This document shows, piece by piece, positions 11,302 through 22,029 of a stretch of DNA of 41,959 nucleotides. The notes below the pieces were generated by a model that was given only the letters and a program-made list of their open reading frames with translations, was not told where the DNA came from and did not search any database. This DNA is from Basidiobolus meristosporus CBS 931.73 (lineage: Eukaryota > Basidiobolomycota > Basidiobolomycetes > Basidiobolales > Basidiobolaceae). The stretch covers positions 1 through 41,959 of the forward strand of contig MCFE01000725.1 in assembly GCA_002104905.1 (NCBI GenBank). Reading direction: 5' to 3'. The position numbers and the translations under genes were made by a program. Position 1 is the stretch's first letter, and each line of letters begins with the position of its first letter.

Positions 11302-12387
11302 TGTTGTAAGAGTCTTGGAGATATTGGAAGTGATTTGAGGGGACAAGTAGATTAGACTTGTTCTGTTTGATAGTGCCACATTGAGGCATGAGTGCCAAAT
11401 GATGCCATAGTGTGCCAGAGAGGCCAAGTGAGCCTCTACCTGGCCACAGTGTGTGAAACATAGCTCTGCATCTTCATGCAAAGCAGCCCCTGTGTTTCAC
11501 CCATTGTGCTGGAGAAAATCCATTTTTTGCCCTTTTTTTTTGGATCAATGTTGTGCAGGATGTGTTAGAGCACAAGCAGATTGAACATATGCATCTGGTA
11601 CTCAATACCAATGGTACTCTGAATCTAGCTCCTGTAGCTTGTATCATGTCACAAAAATGAACGGCACTATCTTGGTGCACTGGTACTATCTGGCACTATA
11701 TTTAAATATTAGCCCTAAAGTAAGATCTGTACAAAGCACTTATAGTGCCAGATAGTACCAGTGGACCAAGATAGTGCCATTCATTTTTGTGACATGATCC
11801 AAGCTACAGGAGCTAGACTCAGAGTGCCATGGGTATCAAGTACCAGATGCATATCTTCAGTTCTGCTGTGCTCTGACACATCCTGAGCTACATTGATCCA
11901 CAAAAAAAGGTCAAAAAATGGATTTTCTCCTGCGCAATGGGTGAAACACAGGGGCTGCTTTACATAAAGATGCAGAGCAATGTTTCACACTCTGTGGCCA
12001 AGTATAGGCTCACTTTACCTCTCTGGCATACTATGGCATCATTTGGCACTCATGGCTCAATGTGGCACTATCCAACGGAACAAGTCTATTATGTGGCTTT
12101 CACTTAATGATTTATTGAATGAAAAAGTAGTATTTATACTTTTACCTGGTCTTGGCATTACAAACACGTAGAATAGGTTAAGGAAGGCCCCAAGAACATG
12201 TGTGAAAAGTTTGGGGCTGTGTGGACAACTTTGAGAATTTTCATGTTCTGGGTACCTGGTATTTTGGTTAAAATATTCCAAGTAAATCCCACAAGGAATT
12301 TGGTCAGTGTTCACTAGGATTTGAGGGTGATGATCTAAGTGACTAAGCTAGGTGAATATTTAGGTGGAATTACAAATTTTTTTAACA
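11302..12387 (-). mobile_element. Solo copia LTR inside copia RT, itself carrying a MITE
   Basis: The outer parts 11302-11353 (TGTTGTAAGAGTCTTGG...) and 12088-12387 (...TTTTTTTAACA) form one copia LTR in minus orientation once the MITE at 11354-12087 is removed. The flanking five bases are TATAA and TATCA, a target duplication with one mismatch. Joined across the insertion, the RT reading continues from the SIR segment to AAKYKFF. This is a solo LTR left by recombination of a later insertion of the same family. Confidence 0.85.
11354..12087. mobile_element. Complete palindromic MITE, 734 bases, Harbinger-type ends
   Basis: It has two inverted arms of 347 bases each (11354-11700 and 11741-12087) around a 40-base spacer. 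The ends are AGACTTGTTCTG... and ...CGGAACAAGTCT. ATT flanks it on both sides (11351-11353, 12088-12090); removing the element and one ATT restores the LTR consensus agtagattatgtgg exactly. The outer bases match the ends of the Harbinger-like element at 19331-22772. There is no coding capacity. A transcript would fold into one long hairpin. Confidence 0.95.
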
Positions 12388-15074
12388 TATCAATCTGATG
12401 GAATTAAACTTGGCTACCAGTGCAAAGGTCTCAGTATAGTCAAGTCCTTTTGTTTGGGAATATCCTTTGGCCACAAGTCATGCTTTGTATCTGTCATTTG
12501 TACCATCAGCCTTGTATTTTGTCTTGAAGACCCATCTGCATCCAATTGATTTTTGGTTGATTGGTAGTTTGACTGAGTCCCAAGTTTGGTTTTCCACCAG
12601 GGCTTGATATTCCTCAGTCATTGCAGATCTCCAAAACTTTGTCAGAGGGCTATTTAGGGCCTCTTTTACAGTCTGGGGTTCATCAATATGGACTGAATAG
12701 GCATAGGCTAAGTTTGTACCCTCATTGATATAGTAATTTGGGCTATTTCTTGTCCAATTGAATCCCCAGGCATTTGATACTGAATGATCACTTCTGGGAT
12801 ATTCCTGGGCACTGATTCTGGCTAAATCATGGTTTTAGAGTCCTCTGGAGTGAAAAAATTTTTATTGTTTTGCTCTGATTCAATCCGGACAATTGGTGGA
12901 TTGGAGATCAGATTATTGTCATTGTCTGATGCCATTTTTTGTGAAAATTTTGGATTTTCATCAAAGAGCACATCCCTGAACTTGATTAGCTTCTTTGTTT
13001 CAGTATTGTAGAGTCTGTATGCTTTACTCTCATTGCAGTAGCCCAAAAATATGCATTTTATACTTTTTGGCTCAAATTTGACTGTTCCCAGGCAGTTTCT
13101 TGGCATATGCTGTACACCTAAGTATTTTTAGATGTTCTGCACTTGGTCTGTATCCATACCATGCTTCAAATGGAGTAGAATCACAAAGTATTCTGTTATA
13201 GCACCTATTTTCAAGGTTTACAGCAGTGGCAACCAATTCCGCCCAAAAATCATAGGATAATTTTTGATCATGGATCATAGATTTGGCCATATCAATTATT
13301 GATCTGTTTGCACGTTCTGCTACTCCATTTTTCTGTGTGGAGTATGGTACAGTAGTCTCTTGCTGTTTCCCATAAATTTGCAGAAGTGGATCAGGAGTTT
13401 TGAGGTATATTCTCCATCATTGTCAGAGTATATTTCCATGATTTTTTCACCAGTTTCTCTCTCCACCATGGCTTTGAACTCCCTGAGCTTAGACAGAGCT
13501 TCTTCCTCTCTCTCCATGCAGTAGACCCATGTGTATCTTGTGTAATCATCAACAAAGATGCTTGAATACTTCATCCCACCAAAGGACAAATCTTGCATAG
13601 GTCCCCTCAGATCTGGGTGAATTAGATCTAATTTTTTCTTAGTTTTGATCAGCCCAGAGCTCTTGAACAGTTGTCTGGCTTGTTTCCCATATATGCAGGC
13701 TTCACAGTGCTCCAAATTTGCTGGGGGATCAATTTTTACTCCAGAAATTAGCTGTTTTCTGATCATTTTGCGCAAATAATTAAAATGGATGTGCTCAATT
13801 CTCCTGTGCCAAAGCATTGGTGTTTCTTCATTTAAATTACTTATACTGGCTTCCAAATATGCAGGAATATAACTCAGCTTGTATAGATTCTGATCTCTGA
13901 TACCCAAAGCAATATGGGCACCATTTTGATCAGTAATCTTGCATCCAGAATTGTCAAATCTGAAACTGAGTCCTTCTGTAGTGGCCTTGCTTACAGATAG
14001 TAGGTTCTTGGCTATTGCTTGTACATAGAGTACTTCTTTGAATGTCAGTGTATGGCTTCCTTCACTGCCTCTTAGATTTACTTGGATAGCTCCTTCTCCC
14101 ACTGCATCAAGTGTTCTATTGTCACCCATGGAAACCTTCTTAATTGGAATTTCTGGATATTGGGTAAAAAGCTCTTTTTGGTGTGTTAAGTGTTGCAATG
14201 CTCTAGAGTCAATGAGCCATGTCTAAGAATCTTTGTTTGTGGTCATATTTAGTGCAGATATGAATAGTCTATCTTCAGTTGTTGCAGCATTTCCATATTC
14301 AGGCTTCTTTTGCTGATTATCTTTCTTTTTGGGACACCAGTGTGATGTGTCCTTTCCTTTTGCAGTAGTTACAAAGCAGGTTGCTGTTGCCTTTGCAGGG
14401 TCTTGAATACCTCTTTTGTTGGTTATCATTGCTTATTAAAGCACTTTCTTCTTCCTTCTTATTTGCGCTTGATTTTCTTAATTCTTTATCCAGGAGCCTT
14501 CTGTGTATGTAATTTAAGGGCAAATCCTCAGTTCTGGACTCTAGGGCTGATACAAGGCCCTGAAACCTGTCTGTCAGGCTATTCAGGATGGTAACTATCA
14601 CATCCTCATCAGTAGTAGGTACGCCCACAGATTCCATCTCATCTACCAGCAGGGTAATTCTGTCAATTGGATTTTTCATTTCTTCTCCTGGCAGCATCTT
14701 TGTAGTGAAGAATTTTTGTCTCAGATACATTTTCTTAGCAGCTGAACATGACTGGTAGGTGTCTTCTAATGCTTTCAGGCATTCATTGCTGTTTTTGCAT
14801 TTGAGTATTGAATTAGCAATTTGTTCTTAACATTAAGGCAAAGGTAGTTAAATGCACTTTGTTCTTTCTTCTGGAACTTCAAGGCTTCCTCTTCCATGCT
14901 TTTAGGAGGGCATTCTTCTCCAATGGTATTATCCCAAAGGCCTCTTTCTTGTAGCAGCATCTTCATCTTCACCTTCCACACTTGGTAGTTAGAATCATCC
15001 AGCTTTTCAGCAGAGAGATAAATTCCAGTAATAGCAGTAGTAGACTTTGCAGAGAGTGACAGCTTGGGGCTCAT
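12388..15074 (-). pseudogene. Copia gag, protease, integrase, RT start (minus element)
   Basis: The minus-strand gag ATG is at 15074, four bases after the 5' LTR, inside the putative primer site. In order come: gag of the UBN2 type (YQVWKVKMKMLL, 15122-14775, then 14730-14317); a damaged CCHC knuckle near 14350; a protease site changed from DSGAS to DSRAL near 14200; GAG-pre-integrase (LWHRR...CEACIYGK) and integrase core (FVDDYTRYTWVY, SDNDGEY) at 14198-13320; a further integrase part at 13290-12822; and the RT start ([11 protein letters not shown] near 12440). Several frameshifts and stops break it. It is non-functional. Confidence 0.88.
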
Positions 15075-15078
15075 AGCC

Positions 15079-15426
15079 TGTTGTAAGAGTCTGGGAGATA
15101 TTGGAAGTGACTGGGAGTACAAGTAGATTATGTGGTTTCACTTGATGATTTATTGAATGTAAAAGTAGTATTTTTACTTTTACCTGGGCTTGGCATAACA
15201 AGCACATAGAATAGGTTAAGGAAGGTCCCAAGAATATGTGTGCAAAGTTTGGGGCTGTTTGGACAACTTTGAGAATTTTCATGTTCTGGGTAGCTGGTAC
15301 TTTGGTGAGAATATTGCAAGTAAATCCAAACAAGGAATTTGATCAGTATTCTCTAGGATATGAAGGTATTGATCTAGGTCACTAAGTTAGGTGAATATTT
15401 AGGTGGAAATACAGATTTTTACAACA
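15079..15426 (-). repeat. 5' LTR of the minus-strand copia element
   Basis: 348 bases with ends TGTTGTAAGAGTC and TTTTTACAACA. The internal neighbour at 15062-15078 is the complement of GGCTATGAGCCCCAAG, the putative half-tRNA primer site. Confidence 0.93.
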
Positions 15427-15487
15427 AAAACCACATAATCTACTTGTCCTTACAATCGCTTCCAATATCTCCCAGACTCTTACAACA
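15427..15487 (+). repeat. Last 61 bases of the plus-strand copia 5' LTR
   Basis: From aaaaccacataatctac to CTCTTACAACA it matches the end of the copia LTR. The remainder of this LTR was cut off by insertion of the minus-strand copy. Confidence 0.88.
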
Positions 15488-15503
15488 GGCTATGAGCCCC
15501 AAG
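15488..15503 (+). promoter_or_regulatory. Putative copia primer-binding site (half-tRNA-iMet type)
   Basis: GGCTATGAGCCCCAAG follows the LTR end without a gap. Its complement contains CTCATA, the anticodon loop of initiator tRNA-Met. Half-tRNA-iMet priming is established for yeast Ty5 and Drosophila copia. No TGG-type site follows the LTR. The gag ATG (15492-15494) lies inside the site. The same sequence occurs at 40032 and, inverted, at 15062-15078. Confidence 0.65.
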
Positions 15504-18183
15504 CTGACACTTTCTGCACTGTCTACTGTTGCTATTACTGGAATTTTTCCCTCTGCTGAAAAGTTGGATGGATCTAACTATCAAGTGTGGAAGGTGAAGA
15601 TGAAGATGCTGCTACAAGAAAGAGGCCTTTGGGATATTGTCATGGGAGAAGAATGCCCTCCTAAAAATGTGGGAGAGGAAGCCTTAAGGTACTAGAAGAA
15701 AGAACAAAGTTCCTTTAACTGCATTTGCCTTCATGTCAAGGACAAATTGCTAATTCAATGCCAAGAGCAAAAATGGCAAAGAATGCCTGGAAGGCATTAG
15801 AAGACACCTACCAGTCATGTTCAGCGGCTAAGAAAATGTATCTGAGACAAAAATTCTTCACTAGAAAGATGCTGCCAGGAGAAGAAATGAATAATTTAAT
15901 TTACAAAATTACCCTGCTGGTAGATGAAGTGGAATCTGTGGGCATACCAACTACTGATGCACATGTGATAGTTACCATCTTGAATAGCCTGACAGACAAG
16001 TTCCCGGGCCTTTTATCATCCATAGAGTCCAGAACTGAGGATTTGACCTTAAATTACATATATGGAAGGCTCCTTAACAAAGAATTAAGAAAACCAAGCG
16101 CCAATAAGAAGGAATAAGCAAATGCTTTAATAAGCAATGATTACCAACAAAGGAGGTACCCAAGACCCTACAAAGGCAAAAGCAACCTGTTCTGCAACTA
16201 CCTCAAAAGGAAAGGACATACATCAAACTGGTGTCTCAAAATGAGAGATAATCAGCTAAAGAAGCCTGAATATGGAAATGCTGCAACAACTGAAGATAGA
16301 CTATTCATATCTGCACTGAATATGGCCACAAACAAGAATTCTAAGATGTGCTATATTAACTATGGAGCATCTCAACACTTTACACACCTAAAAGAGCTTT
16401 TTACCCAATATCTAGAAATTCCAATTAAGAAGGTTTCCATGGGTGACAATAGAACACTTGATGCAGTGGGAGAAGGAGCTATCCAAGTAAATCTAAGAGG
16501 CAGTGAAGGAAGCCATACACTGACCTTTGAAGTAGTACTCTATGTACAAGCAATAGCCAAGAACCTACAATCTGTAAGCAAGGCCACTGCAGAAGGACTC
16601 AGTTTCAGCTTTGACAATTCTGGATGCAAGATCACTGATCAAAATGGTGCCCATATTGCATTGGGTATAAGAGATCAGAATCTATACAAATTGACTTATA
16701 TTCCATCATATTTGGAAGCAAATATAGATAGCTGAAATGAAGAAACACCAATGCTTTGGGACAGGAGATTTGGGCACATCAATTCTGATTATTTGCGCAA
16801 AATGATCAAAGAACAACTAATTTCTGGAGCAAAAATTGCTCCCCCAGCTAGTTTGGAGTAATGTGAAGCCTGTATATATGGGAAACAAGCCAGAATACTG
16901 TTCAAGTGCTCTGGGCTGATCAGAACTAAGAAAAATTAGATCACTCAGATCTGTGGGGACCTATGCAAAATTTGTCCTTTGGTGGGATGTGGTATTCAAG
17001 CACCTTTATTGATGATTATACAAGATACACATGGGTCTACTTCATGGACAGAAGGGAAGAAGCTCTGTCTAAGCTCAGGGAGCTCAAAGCCATGGTGGAG
17101 AGAGAAACTGGTGAAAAAATAAAGGAAATTTGCTCTGACAATGGTGGAGAATATACCTCAAGACTCTTCATCCACTTCTGCAAATTCATGGGATAAAGCA
17201 AAACACTACTATACCATACTCCACACAGCAAAATGGAGTAGCAGAATGTGCTAACAGATCAATAATTGATATGGCAAAATCTATGATCCATGATAAAAAA
17301 TTATCCGATGAATTTTGGGCAGAATCAGTTGCCACTGCTGTAAACCTTGAAAATAGGTGCTATAACAGAATACTTTGTGATTCTACTCCATTTGAAGCAT
17401 GGGATGGAAACAGACCAAGTGCAGAACATCTAAGAATATTTGTTTGTACAGCATATGCCAAAAATCTGCCCAGAAAGCACTCAAAACTTGAGCCAAAAAG
17501 TGAAAAATGCATATTTTTGTGCCAATGCAATGAGAGTAAAGCATACAGACTCTAAAATACCCAAGCAAAGATGCTTATCAAGTCCAAGGATGTGTTGTTT
17601 GATGAAAATTTAAAATATTCTCAAAAAACGACATCAGTTGATGATAAAGATTTGATCTTAAGTCCACCAATTGTCAGGATTGAATCAGAGCAAAACAATG
17701 GAAAATTTTTCACTCCAGAGGACTCTACACCCTTGGCTCATCCAGAATCAGTGCCCAGGAATATCCCAGAAGTGATCATTCAGTATCAAATGCCTGGAGA
17801 TCCAATTGGACAAGAAATAGCCCAAATTACTATATCACTGAGGGTACAAACTTAGCCTATGCCTATTCAGTCCATATTGATGAGCCCCAGACCCTAAAAG
17901 TGGCCCTAAATAGCCCTCAGACAAAGTTTTGGAGATCTGCTATAACTGAGGTATATCAGACCCTGATGGAAAATCAAACTTGGGGCATGGTCAAATTACC
18001 AATCAGCCAAAAATCAATTTGATGCAGATGGGTCTTTAAGACAAAATACAAGGCTGATGGTACAATTGAAAGATACAAAGCATGACTTATGGCCAAAAAA
18101 TACTCTCAAACAAAAGGACATGACTATACTGAGATCTTTGCACCGGTAGCCAAGTTTATTTCTATCAGATCAATATTGGCTAT
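15492..18183 (+). pseudogene. Copia gag-pol, 5' block (plus element)
   Basis: Gag starts at 15492 (MSPKLTLSAL) and shows the UBN2-type segment SNYQVWKVKMKMLL. A stop falls at about 15693 and a further frame covers 15725-16117. The CCHC knuckle near 16190 has lost its second Cys (CNYL). The protease site near 16350 reads INYGAS for IDSGAS, so the catalytic Asp is lost. GAG-pre-integrase has LWDRRFGH, with the first His changed. The integrase core at 16963-17196 keeps FIDDYTRYTWVY and CSDNGGEYTS. Later segments lead to the RT start (TKGHDYTEIFAPVAKF) just before the insertion. There are multiple stops; it is non-functional. Confidence 0.9.
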
Positions 18184-18674
18184 TGTTATGAATAGACACA
18201 AGGCAGGAGGAAAAGCTAGGCCCAGCAGGAAAGGACTTAGGTGTGGACCATCAAGGCAAGGCTGTTTATTCAAGACCTGTGTTTATCAGACTGAGGAATA
18301 CTTAAGGGGGGATAGGACTATATATACTTTTTGGCAATATGGATGCAAACAGATATTGGCTAATACTGATGGGGTTCTGGGGTGAGGCACAGCAGCAGTG
18401 CTGGGTATAATAATGTAGAAGGCAAGGCACTGTGACAGGATGGGTAAATGGATTGGGTCACTGGATCATATGACCTGGTATTTCCATATATGGTACTGGA
18501 CTATGAAAAATACAATGGGAAGCTTCAATGGAATGTTCCATTGTGTAACAATGGTTTGGAATGGTCAGAAACTTTCTGGAAGGTGGTAGAAGGTTCCAGA
18601 AGGAATCTCTTAGAAATTGAGCTAGGAAGCTGAAACTTGGCATGGGTGTTCATGGTTGTCATGAGATCTTGGCT
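18184..18674 (+). repeat. LTR-B, left copy
   Basis: About 491 bases. From 18283 it aligns with 28479-28884 over long identical blocks ('gtagaaggcaaggcactg', 'tggaaggtggtagaaggttc'). The first 100 bases are present only here and, diverged, at 6648. The inner edge reads ggct where the right copy has gaca, so the exact end is uncertain. Confidence 0.8.
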
Positions 18675-19513
18675 CTATTCTCCTCTTCCAGGCAAAGCTC
18701 TGTTTCCCGGTGTGGTGGTGTATAAGTCCAGAGGGCAAAATACGGCTAACACTTCTCAAGTGTGAATGTGTGTGGGGTGTTCACTGGGTGCAATAACCTC
18801 TGGCAAAAGCTTGCTAGGAATACTGGGTCTTTTGTCTAATCTAATGTGATGGGGGATAAAGCCTCAAGCTGGTCAAGGGAAAACTATTGAACTACAATCC
18901 CCAACTTAGTTGGCGTCTTAACAAAAGTTTATAATGGCTTTGATGTCATTTGAGATGACAATGTACTAAAGCTTCCAAAGTCAAAACAACTGTAAACTCC
19001 ACCAACAGGGACTTGATAAGAATGCAGCTTTGACCAATAGTTACAAAGACTGAAAAGTATCTTTGCCTGTACAAGAACAAACTTGGGAAAACAAACAAAT
19101 ATAATAAAATATACCTACTCTGAGTATTCCTCACAAGTAGTGCCTCCAAGGTCAGTTGGCTGTCAGCACGGTTTCCTGGGAGTGTCGTCAGGTCTGAGTC
19201 AGAAAATAGTGGTAATAGGTAGCGGTGATCTCACTAATCAATAAGTCGGAATATTGGAAGAGGGATGATTTATTTTAAGGGATAGCCTCCCTTATATACT
19301 TTTTTGCTGCTCAAATTCTTGCTAGAAAATAGACTTGTTCCGTTGGATAGTGCCACATAGTGCCAGCCGGTTTATAGTGCCGGATCAATCTGGCACTCTA
19401 CGGCACCATCTGGCACTATAATTTCTACCATGATGCCAGTGGTATGATACAGTTACTGGTAATTTTACTCAATCTTACTTATGTTGCTCAGAATAGTGCT
19501 TTCCTTGCTTTAT

Positions 19514-20398
19514 TTACTCTTCATAATGCTCCAGACAGATTTCTCTCAGTGGATGTCTTCTTGTATGAACATACTGTGCATTGATAAGTATCTTAACTAC
19601 TTTACCTATTCTGCTGTTTTCTCCTATATATGACTTTCCTCTGCATTTACCTGCCAATATGCTGAATCTCTTCAGATATCCAAATGTGTGCTCTACCCTT
19701 ACTCTGAAATGATTAAATATCTCATTGTAGAGCTTCTGCTTCCTGCTAAGCACACCATTCCTTGGCTTCCTATAAGCTGTAATACATCCTAATCTCTGAC
19801 AATCCTCTCCTATATAGGCCAAGTCAGCCATACATTTCTCCCCTCTACTGAATTCAGGATGATTCTCTACCCAGAGTGCTTTGTCATGCCTACTTCCAGC
19901 AAATGGCCCACTAAACCAGATGATGTTACCCTCAATGTCAGACAGTGCTTGAAACTTCACACAGTGTGCCTTGTACTTGCCAGAATAAAAGTGCCTCTGC
20001 CCTCTAGAAGGTCTGTTAATCCTCACTGGGAAGGTATCCAAAATACTCCTGATATGGAACCTGTTGCTGAACACTCTGGGATATGGAAGTCTATTGGAGC
20101 TTCTGAACCTAGTATTCCAAGCTTGCTCTAAGTCATTCATACCCTCTGCAAGGTGGTTCTCCATTGCTGTCAGCTGGGAATGAAAGCTTCTAGGACTTTT
20201 GTTGCCATGGATGGTGGGATGAAACCTTGTAGGGCAATAGTTCTTGTAATAGCAGAAAAGCTTAACAAGAGATCTCCTTGAGTAGATTGGGGTTGATGGT
20301 CCACAGTACTTGGAATAGATCTCCTCCAGTGTGTCAAAAGGAAATCCAGTGGTAGTGATGGGATTGATGAGAAAAGACCATTCAGATGAGTAAGTCAT
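19514..20398 (-). CDS. Harbinger-like DDE transposase
   Basis: An uninterrupted 294-residue protein that should cut and rejoin the element's ends in the nucleus. It shows the DDE_Tnp_4 pattern of PIF/Harbinger transposases: SILDTFPVRINRP with the first catalytic Asp near residue 119, the GPFAGSRHDKALW block, ADLAYIG with the second Asp near residue 192, and RVRVEHTFGYLKRF with the Glu near residue 236. The start at 20398 is the first Met of the frame. The length is in the family range, though a short N-terminal exon cannot be excluded. The gene has no CpG dinucleotide over its whole length, and all Arg codons are AGA or AGG. It is divergent to the second ORF, with 452 bases between the two starts. 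It is the only full-length, undamaged mobile-element gene in the window. Confidence 0.88.
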   Translation of the reverse strand: MTYSSEWSFLINPITTTGFPFDTLEEIYSKYCGPSTPIYSRRSLVKLFCYYKNYCPTRFHPTIHGNKSPRSFHSQLTAMENHLAEGMNDLEQAWNTRFRSSNRLPYPRVFSNRFHIRSILDTFPVRINRPSRGQRHFYSGKYKAHCVKFQALSDIEGNIIWFSGPFAGSRHDKALWVENHPEFSRGEKCMADLAYIGEDCQRLGCITAYRKPRNGVLSRKQKLYNEIFNHFRVRVEHTFGYLKRFSILAGKCRGKSYIGENSRIGKVVKILINAQYVHTRRHPLREICLEHYEE

Positions 20399-20850
20399 AT
20401 TAAAATTGATGGATGATTGTATGGAGGCGGTATGAATCGATTCGGCGCGATCTGCAATATTTATCTGATTTTTTACACATTATGGTTAAATCTCCATCAA
20501 TTGCCATGTATCCCATCATTATGTCGCAAAAATCATCCGCAAACAATGCCTTGGTACTTTTATTGATGCTTTAATCATAGGTCTATAATCAAAAAGGAAA
20601 TCTGCGATTGATGTGATCTGATCCGTGTCAACGCGATCCAAGATGCATCATGCATAATATATGGAAAATTCAACAATCACATTAGTTTTCATATATATTT
20701 CATATAAGACCAGGTTGATGCCAATATACTGCTGTATAAGTATCCAAATCCGTTGCTATGGTCCCCATACCAAGCCTCAACTCATCTTTAGTACAACCCA
20801 GACAAAACCCATCCCCCAGCTCACAAGCGCGGTCCGGACCGGAAAAGTTG
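20399..20850. promoter_or_regulatory. Intergenic region between two divergent Harbinger genes
   Basis: The spacer lies between oppositely directed starts and must hold both promoters if the genes are expressed. CpG is common here (e.g. the ttcggcgcgatc segment near 20440), in sharp contrast to the transposase gene. A TATA-like ataatatatgg occurs near 20655 on the plus strand. No defined promoter element can be proven. Confidence 0.4.
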
Positions 20851-22029
20851 ATGTCGGATCCGTTCGAGTTCTTGCCAAATGATTTTAGTATGGCCCAAGT
20901 GTCTATGATGAGCCTTCATACAGATATTTGGGCACTACTGATTAATCTAGCAGAAATAGATACCTCAGAGAGTCGACAAAGATGGAAGAATTTGAGTAGA
21001 AAGCTGTGGCATGAGTTCTACATCAAGATGCCAGCCTATGTATGTAAAAAGATATATAACAAGACAAGTATTGAAATCAAGAATGAGCTGAGAGCGAGGG
21101 GATTTGACGAGGAAGCCGCGCGGGAACAATTTTGCGCGCAATTTGCACAGTACGGGCCGGACACGTCCGTTCTTGCCTCAACTTTGTGAACCAAAGAGAT
21201 TTTGAATGAGTTTTTGCCTCAAATGACTAATGTACTACGTGATATATTAGTAGAGCTAAGTGGCTTCCGAGAGCAATATACACAGGACTCATCCAGGCAA
21301 CAGCTCCAAAGTATCAGACAGAGGGTAAGTGAATACCTTGAGGAATCAGATGGTGAGCTTCAGGAGGAAGAATACAGACCGCAAGCAACATTGTCCAGAT
21401 TGCGCCAGCACGCCTCGCTGGATTCCCTACCATCTCTTGCAACCACAGCACGCCGGCGCACATCAGTCCAGAGTACGCCAACACCCTTTACCAGAACGCC
21501 CTGCGTCAAGTCAATGCGCATTGAGTCAACGCGCGTCGGGTCAACGCACACGCTTCAGAGCAAAACTACCAGAACTCGCCAAACTGCTCATTTAGACACA
21601 AGTCCATTGGAGCGGACCAAGTTGCGTCAACATACGGCATCACATTGAACTCAGCCAAGGGCCATCTCAACGCGTCAAGGCGCGCCTGCGCGTGCCGTTT
21701 TGCCTGACCATCAGCAAGTTACTTCTGGTGAACTGACTGATGATGACCAACATGAAGTGACTCAACCACCGGAGCCCTTGGCAAGTAAAAGAACGCGTCA
21801 GCGCGTGGCACTACAGGCCGGTTCAGTTGGTTCAGTTGGTTTAGTCGGAGCAATTCAGCACGGCCAAGCTGCAGCATCGCACTCATCAACTAGGAGGCAA
21901 AATACTGACTACAAATACACAAGTAGCCAAGATGATAGTCAGCCAGGAAGTAGTATAGGTGTGCAAAGTGAGTCACTACCAAATGCTTCAGTAGTAATCC
22001 CTGTGAGAAAAAAACCCAGGAGAAGATGA
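20851..22029 (+). pseudogene. Second Harbinger ORF (accessory protein), two in-frame TGA stops
   Basis: One reading frame runs from an ATG at 20851 (MSDPFEFLPNDF; the open frame extends upstream to 20758) to 22029, interrupted only by TGA at 21187-21189 and 21646-21648. The first part is predicted to be helical and acidic/basic mixed (HTDIWALLINLAEIDTSE). The middle part is rich in Arg, Ser and Thr. The C-terminus is basic (RKKPRRR), like a nuclear localisation signal. PIF/Harbinger elements usually carry a second gene for a Myb/SANT-like DNA-binding partner of the transposase. The position and the basic tail fit that role, but I cannot recognise a Myb/SANT motif. CpG is frequent here. Both TGA codons could come from CGA (Arg) by CpG deamination; alternatively an intron or recoding would have to remove them. 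Confidence 0.6.

Larger units (their letters stand above)
9757..15426 (-). mobile_element. Ty1/copia element, minus strand, degenerate
   Basis: Its order in the minus sense is: 5' LTR 15426-15079, putative half-tRNA primer site, gag, protease, integrase, RT, RNase H, polypurine tract, truncated 3' LTR. A solo LTR of its own family (11302-12387) interrupts the RT. It inserted into the 5' LTR of the plus-strand copia element: its right edge (ACAACA at 15426) is followed by the last 61 bases of that LTR. The left target flank is gone. Confidence 0.85.
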
